Part shown: positions 60,236 through 64,000 of the stretch, in pieces
Numbering within the stretch: position 1 is the first letter of the stretch
Layout: every line of letters begins with the position of its first letter
NCBI RefSeq assembly: GCF_003400205.1
Contig: NZ_QUQV01000004.1
Location: forward strand, 310,001-374,000
Direction of reading: 5' to 3'
Length of the DNA: 64,000 nt
Source: Bacillus sp. HNG
GTDB lineage: Bacteria > Bacillota > Bacilli > Bacillales > Bacillaceae_L
Position numbers and translations under genes: made by a program
Notes under the pieces: model-generated
The model's input: only the letters and a program-made list of their open reading frames with translations
Told to the model about the DNA's origin: nothing
Database searches by the model: none

Positions 60236-63200
60236 GTGAAAAAGATTTTGTTACTAGTTGTTGCGTTTTTTATGCTATTTGCTAACACTGCAATGGCAGC
60301 GGCAGGTCCATTAAACAAGCCTGCTCGTGATAAAAACGTGACCGTGAAAGAATCATTTAGCGAAGAAGAAGCAGAGAATTTTGCTCTTGATGAAAAGGTA
60401 CGCGTTATCGTAGAGGTGGAAGGTGCACCGGCAATTGAATACGCAACCAAACAAGGTAAAAAATTTACTGAATTATCAGAAGTTAAACAAGCTGAACTTC
60501 AAAACAGGGCTTTATCAGCTCAAAAAGCTGTTAAAACTCAAATGAGTTCAAAGAAAGTTAATATGGAATTCAAAGAAAGATTCACAACAACTTTGAATGG
60601 ATTCTCAGGTGTTGTTGAATATGGCAAAATTGCTGCTATTGAAAAGCTTGATGGCGTTTCAAGAGTAACAATTGCTAATGAGTACAAGCGTCCTGAAGCT
60701 CAACCAGATATGAAGTACAGTAAGGAACTTGTTGAGGCTCAAAATGCTTGGAACTACTATGGTTATAAAGGTGAAGGAATGATTGTCGGTATCATCGATA
60801 GCGGAATCGATCCAACACATAAAGATATGGTCTTAACTGATGAATCATCTGCTGCTTTAACAAAGTCTGAAGTAGATGCATTCGTAACAGAAAACAATCT
60901 TCCGGGTAAATACTACTCTGCAAAAGTTCCTTATGGATATAACTATATGGATACAAATGCAGAAGTTAGGGACCTTGGACCTGGCGCATCTTTCCACGGT
61001 ATGCACGTTGGTGGTACTGTTGCTGCAAACGGTGACGAAGAAAATGGTGGAATTAAAGGTGTTGCTCCTGAAGCACAAATTTTAGCCCTTAAGGTATTCG
61101 GTAACGACCCAGAAATGGGATCCACTTGGGGAGATATTTATATCAAAGCAATTGATGATTCTATCATCTTAGGTGCAGATGTAATTAACATGAGTTTAGG
61201 TTCAACTGCTTCATTTGTGAATGCAGATGATCCTGAGCAAACAGCAATTGCTAATGCGGTTGACAATGGCGTATTAATGTCAATCTCAGCTGGTAACTCA
61301 GCTCACTTAGGTAATGGATTCTACAATCCATATGCATCTAACCCTGATATTGGTGTAGTTGGTTCACCAGGTTTATCTACAGATTCATTACAAGTAGCCT
61401 CTCTTAATAATAGTTTCATGGATTTAGATGCTGCACAATCTACATTTGATGGAGTTGAGGGCGACCTACATCCATTCTTATCAGCAAGCTCTGTACATCC
61501 AAATAGTCTTGAAACAAAAACATTTGACTTAGTACATGTAGGCGGCAGCGGAATTGGTGTGGGAGACGACTGGAAAGACGCTGACTACACAGGTAAATTT
61601 GTTTTAGTTAAACGTGGTAATACATTTACTGATACTGCTTTTAACGCACAAAAAGCTGGTGCTGCAGGTGTAATTGTGTACAACCACTCTGATGGATATG
61701 TAAGCATGCAATCAGATCCAGGAATTAAAATCCCACAACTATTTATGCTAAAGGTTGATGGTGACGCGTTAAAAGCTCAATTAGATTCAGGTGTAGCTGT
61801 TACTCTAACTTTTAACGGTGATGTAACAACTGCTCCAAATCCACTAGCTGGAAAAATGTCTGACTTTACATCATGGGGTGTAACACCTAACCTAGATTTC
61901 AAACCTGAAATCACTGCTCCAGGTGGAAATATCTATTCTACATTTAATGATGATCAATATGGGGTAATGAGTGGTACATCCATGGCAGCTCCACATGTAT
62001 CTGGTGGATCAGCTCTAGTACTTCAACGTGTGAAGGAAGATTTCGCTGAATTAACTGGACAAGCAAAAGTTGAATTTGCGAAAAACCTTCTAATGAATAC
62101 TGCTAAACCTGTAATTGATAAAGGTACAATTCAAGGAATGTTCGGTTTTGAAAATCCATATTCTCCTCGCCGTCAAGGTGCTGGACTTATGCAATTACAT
62201 GCGGCTCTGAGCACACCAGTAGTGGTTACTGAAACAACTTCTGGAATTGCTAAAGCTGCGCTTAAAGAAGTTGGTGACCAATTTAGCTTTACTTTAGAAG
62301 CTACTAACTTCTCTGACGAAGCTGTAACATATGATGTTGCTGCAAATGTACAAACAGACCTAGCTCTATTTGGTGAACTTGGGTATGCTGCTAATGAATT
62401 AGAGGCACAAGAACTAGTTGATGCAGTTGTAACTATTAACGGTGGCGAATCAACTGTTGAGGTTCCAGCTAATGATTCAGTTACATTTGAAGTATCTGTT
62501 GATTTAACTGATGCAAAAGTACTTAACAGTAATGCCAGTGCTTATGTTGCACCAGAAACAGTATTCCCTAACGGATACTTTGTAGAAGGATATGTAACGT
62601 TATCAAATGAAACTCAACCAGAACTTTCTGTTCCTTATGTTGGTTTCAAAGGTGACTGGAACGCACCGCCTGTACTTGATGAGTTTGCTTATGATGATGC
62701 TGAAGGTTCTTCATTCTATGAAGATGCTGCAATGCTTTACCAAGCAAAGGATGGAAAATTCTATTATTTAGGACATGATCCTTTTGCAAAAGACGGTTAT
62801 AAGAGAACATTGGATCGAATTGCGATTTCCCCAAATGGTGACGGTGAGCAAGATAATATTCTTCCAAAGTTATCATTCCTACGTAATGCGAAGGAAGTAA
62901 AATACAATGTTCTTGATGAAGAGGGCAAAGTATTACGTACAATTCGTTCCGAGCAAAATGTAAGAAAGCATTACTACGATGCTGGAAGTGCTGCTACTTA
63001 CTCTATTAAATCTGCAAGCGCTTGGGATGGAAAAGTTAAAAATAAAGTCGTAGCTGATGGTAATTATTTCTATGAGATTGCTTCAACAATTGACTATCCT
63101 GGAAAGGATGCTCAAAGCGTTAAAGTTGCAGTAGTAGTTGATACAGTTGCTCCAACTATCGAGGCTACTCGCGATGGAGATACAGTAACAATTAATGCAG

Positions 63201-64000
63201 CAGACGATCGTTCTGGATTATCGTATATTGAAGTATTGGTAAACGGAAAATCAGAAGGTCTTGTTACACCTGATACAACTGAACTAAATGTAACTGGTCT
63301 TGATAAGAATGCAGCGATTGGTTTAGTGGCAACTGACCTTGCAGGAAATAGCACTACTTTTGTAGTAGACCCTGAAGCTCCAGTTATCACAGTAACAACA
63401 CCAGAAACTTTCTCTATTCACAATACTCGTGAGATAAAAGTTGCGGGTACTGTAACAGACAATGGAAAAGTTGAGAGCTTAACTGTTCAAGGTGAAGAAG
63501 TTGATTTAGTTTGGAATGAAGAAAAAGGTCACTATGATTTCGAAACTACTGTAACTTTTGAAAAGGATGGAGCACATCCAATTCAACTTGTTGCAACTGA
63601 CGAAGCTGGAAATGAAACTTCACTTTCAAACAGCCGTCTAATCTTTGTTGATACTACAGCTCCGGAATTAACGGTTGATGTACCGGAAACTGTGGCAAGC
63701 GATGTTGAGACAGTTGAATTAAAAGCAACTCTTTCTGACAATGCTGAAGAATTACGCTATTTCGTTGATGGAAATGAAGAGTTTTATCAGGAGTTACCAG
63801 GATACGATCTGAAACCATTTAGCCAAACAGTTACTACTGTTGTTTCATTACAACCTGGCGACAATACATTCTCCTTAGAATTGTATGACATAGCTGGTAA
63901 CAAAACAACGAAGGAAGTAACAGTATTCCGTGGTGATGTTGAGCCAGAACCAACTCCTAAAAATGGTTGGGTAAATGAAAATGGTACTTGGTATTACTAT
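60236..64000 (+). CDS. Secreted subtilisin-family (S8) protease of lactocepin type, 3' end outside window
   Basis: First 1255 residues of a large wall-associated protease. GTG start after GGGGGG; signal peptide ends ANTAMAAA near residue 22; inhibitor-like propeptide to about 160. Catalytic D188 (GIIDSGID), H254 (FHGMHVGG) and S582 (SGTSMAAPHVSGG). A PA domain is inserted (about 450-540; FVLVKRGNTFTDTAFNAQKA). Fibronectin-like and Ig-like domains (about 660-1240) follow. The last visible residues GWVNENGTWYYY open a CW_binding_1 repeat, so it is probably a fifth choline-binding-type protein. The frame is open at the window edge. Confidence 0.93.
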   Translation, partial: MKKILLLVVAFFMLFANTAMAAAGPLNKPARDKNVTVKESFSEEEAENFALDEKVRVIVEVEGAPAIEYATKQGKKFTELSEVKQAELQNRALSAQKAVKTQMSSKKVNMEFKERFTTTLNGFSGVVEYGKIAAIEKLDGVSRVTIANEYKRPEAQPDMKYSKELVEAQNAWNYYGYKGEGMIVGIIDSGIDPTHKDMVLTDESSAALTKSEVDAFVTENNLPGKYYSAKVPYGYNYMDTNAEVRDLGPGASFHGMHVGGTVAANGDEENGGIKGVAPEAQILALKVFGNDPEMGSTWGDIYIKAIDDSIILGADVINMSLGSTASFVNADDPEQTAIANAVDNGVLMSISAGNSAHLGNGFYNPYASNPDIGVVGSPGLSTDSLQVASLNNSFMDLDAAQSTFDGVEGDLHPFLSASSVHPNSLETKTFDLVHVGGSGIGVGDDWKDADYTGKFVLVKRGNTFTDTAFNAQKAGAAGVIVYNHSDGYVSMQSDPGIKIPQLFMLKVDGDALKAQLDSGVAVTLTFNGDVTTAPNPLAGKMSDFTSWGVTPNLDFKPEITAPGGNIYSTFNDDQYGVMSGTSMAAPHVSGGSALVLQRVKEDFAELTGQAKVEFAKNLLMNTAKPVIDKGTIQGMFGFENPYSPRRQGAGLMQLHAALSTPVVVTETTSGIAKAALKEVGDQFSFTLEATNFSDEAVTYDVAANVQTDLALFGELGYAANELEAQELVDAVVTINGGESTVEVPANDSVTFEVSVDLTDAKVLNSNASAYVAPETVFPNGYFVEGYVTLSNETQPELSVPYVGFKGDWNAPPVLDEFAYDDAEGSSFYEDAAMLYQAKDGKFYYLGHDPFAKDGYKRTLDRIAISPNGDGEQDNILPKLSFLRNAKEVKYNVLDEEGKVLRTIRSEQNVRKHYYDAGSAATYSIKSASAWDGKVKNKVVADGNYFYEIASTIDYPGKDAQSVKVAVVVDTVAPTIEATRDGDTVTINAADDRSGLSYIEVLVNGKSEGLVTPDTTELNVTGLDKNAAIGLVATDLAGNSTTFVVDPEAPVITVTTPETFSIHNTREIKVAGTVTDNGKVESLTVQGEEVDLVWNEEKGHYDFETTVTFEKDGAHPIQLVATDEAGNETSLSNSRLIFVDTTAPELTVDVPETVASDVETVELKATLSDNAEELRYFVDGNEEFYQELPGYDLKPFSQTVTTVVSLQPGDNTFSLELYDIAGNKTTKEVTVFRGDVEPEPTPKNGWVNENGTWYYY

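Noticed and set aside
1-64000. tRNA, rRNA, insertion sequence, integrase or CRISPR features
   Set aside because: I looked for cloverleaf ends, conserved rRNA words, transposase motifs and regular spaced repeats and saw none, though no search tool was available.

Overview
This is an AT-rich, low-GC Firmicutes window, best explained as a Bacillaceae chromosome. The signs are strong AGGAGG-type ribosome sites with many GTG/TTG starts, YesM/YesN-type two-component pairs, CcpA (cre) operators, a YdaE-type D-lyxose isomerase, a PbpC-like penicillin-binding protein and Rho-independent terminators after most units. Genus and species cannot be named from the sequence. No rRNA, tRNA, CRISPR array, insertion sequence or replication origin was seen.

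Positions 1-30,300 are a sugar-utilisation region. A partial xylulokinase and an AraC regulator come first. They are followed on the minus strand by a cre-controlled operon of alcohol/polyol dehydrogenase, HIT protein and a TRAP transporter (dctPQM). After a gene-poor stretch holding the remnant of a ydaE-type lyxose isomerase comes a plus-strand unit: response regulator, sensor kinase with no outside domain, an ABC ATPase whose nucleotide-binding motifs have decayed, a ribose-type ABC transporter (ATPase, permease, binding lipoprotein), a D-lyxose/D-mannose isomerase, a DUF4432 epimerase-like protein and a ROK fructokinase. A second plus-strand unit (18.3-29.6 kb), preceded by cre-like sites, encodes a binding protein, two permeases, a YesMN pair, a GH1 beta-glucosidase, a ROK sugar kinase and a GH94 glycoside phosphorylase. 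It has no ATPase of its own, so a shared MsmX-type ATPase is expected elsewhere.

Positions 30,300-46,500 are a mosaic of cell-wall enzymes and accessory genes: two amidases, a VanX-like M15 peptidase, a TraX-like membrane protein, a vWA lipoprotein with a frameshift, a NERD/OB-fold protein, an FkbM methyltransferase, a YdaE lyxose isomerase, a TPR plus dynamin-like protein with degenerate GTPase motifs and a decayed second copy of its 3' end. About a dozen copies of a short imperfect palindrome (core GGGACAGGTTCCTTGTCCC) lie between 33.2 and 55.6 kb, mostly next to or inside gene 3' ends and often sharing a TAG stop codon with them. Two related promoter regions carry tandem CAAACAA-N4-TTGTTTG operators.

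Positions 46,500-64,000 form a surface region centred on choline. A fused LicC-LicA protein (phosphocholine cytidylyltransferase plus choline kinase, with an N-terminal winged helix) overlaps a BCCT transporter. Around them sit five proteins with choline-binding-type cell-wall repeats: an amidase_2, a metallophosphoesterase, an amidase_3, an NlpC/P60 peptidase and a subtilisin-family protease cut off by the window end. The inferred system is uptake and activation of choline to decorate a wall polymer, with a set of enzymes that dock on it, as known in pneumococcus. The transferase (LicD) is not in the window. The same region also holds a c-di-GMP-I riboswitch in front of a 54-residue ORF, a 43-residue membrane protein, and a secreted BsuPI-type inhibitor directly upstream of the subtilase.
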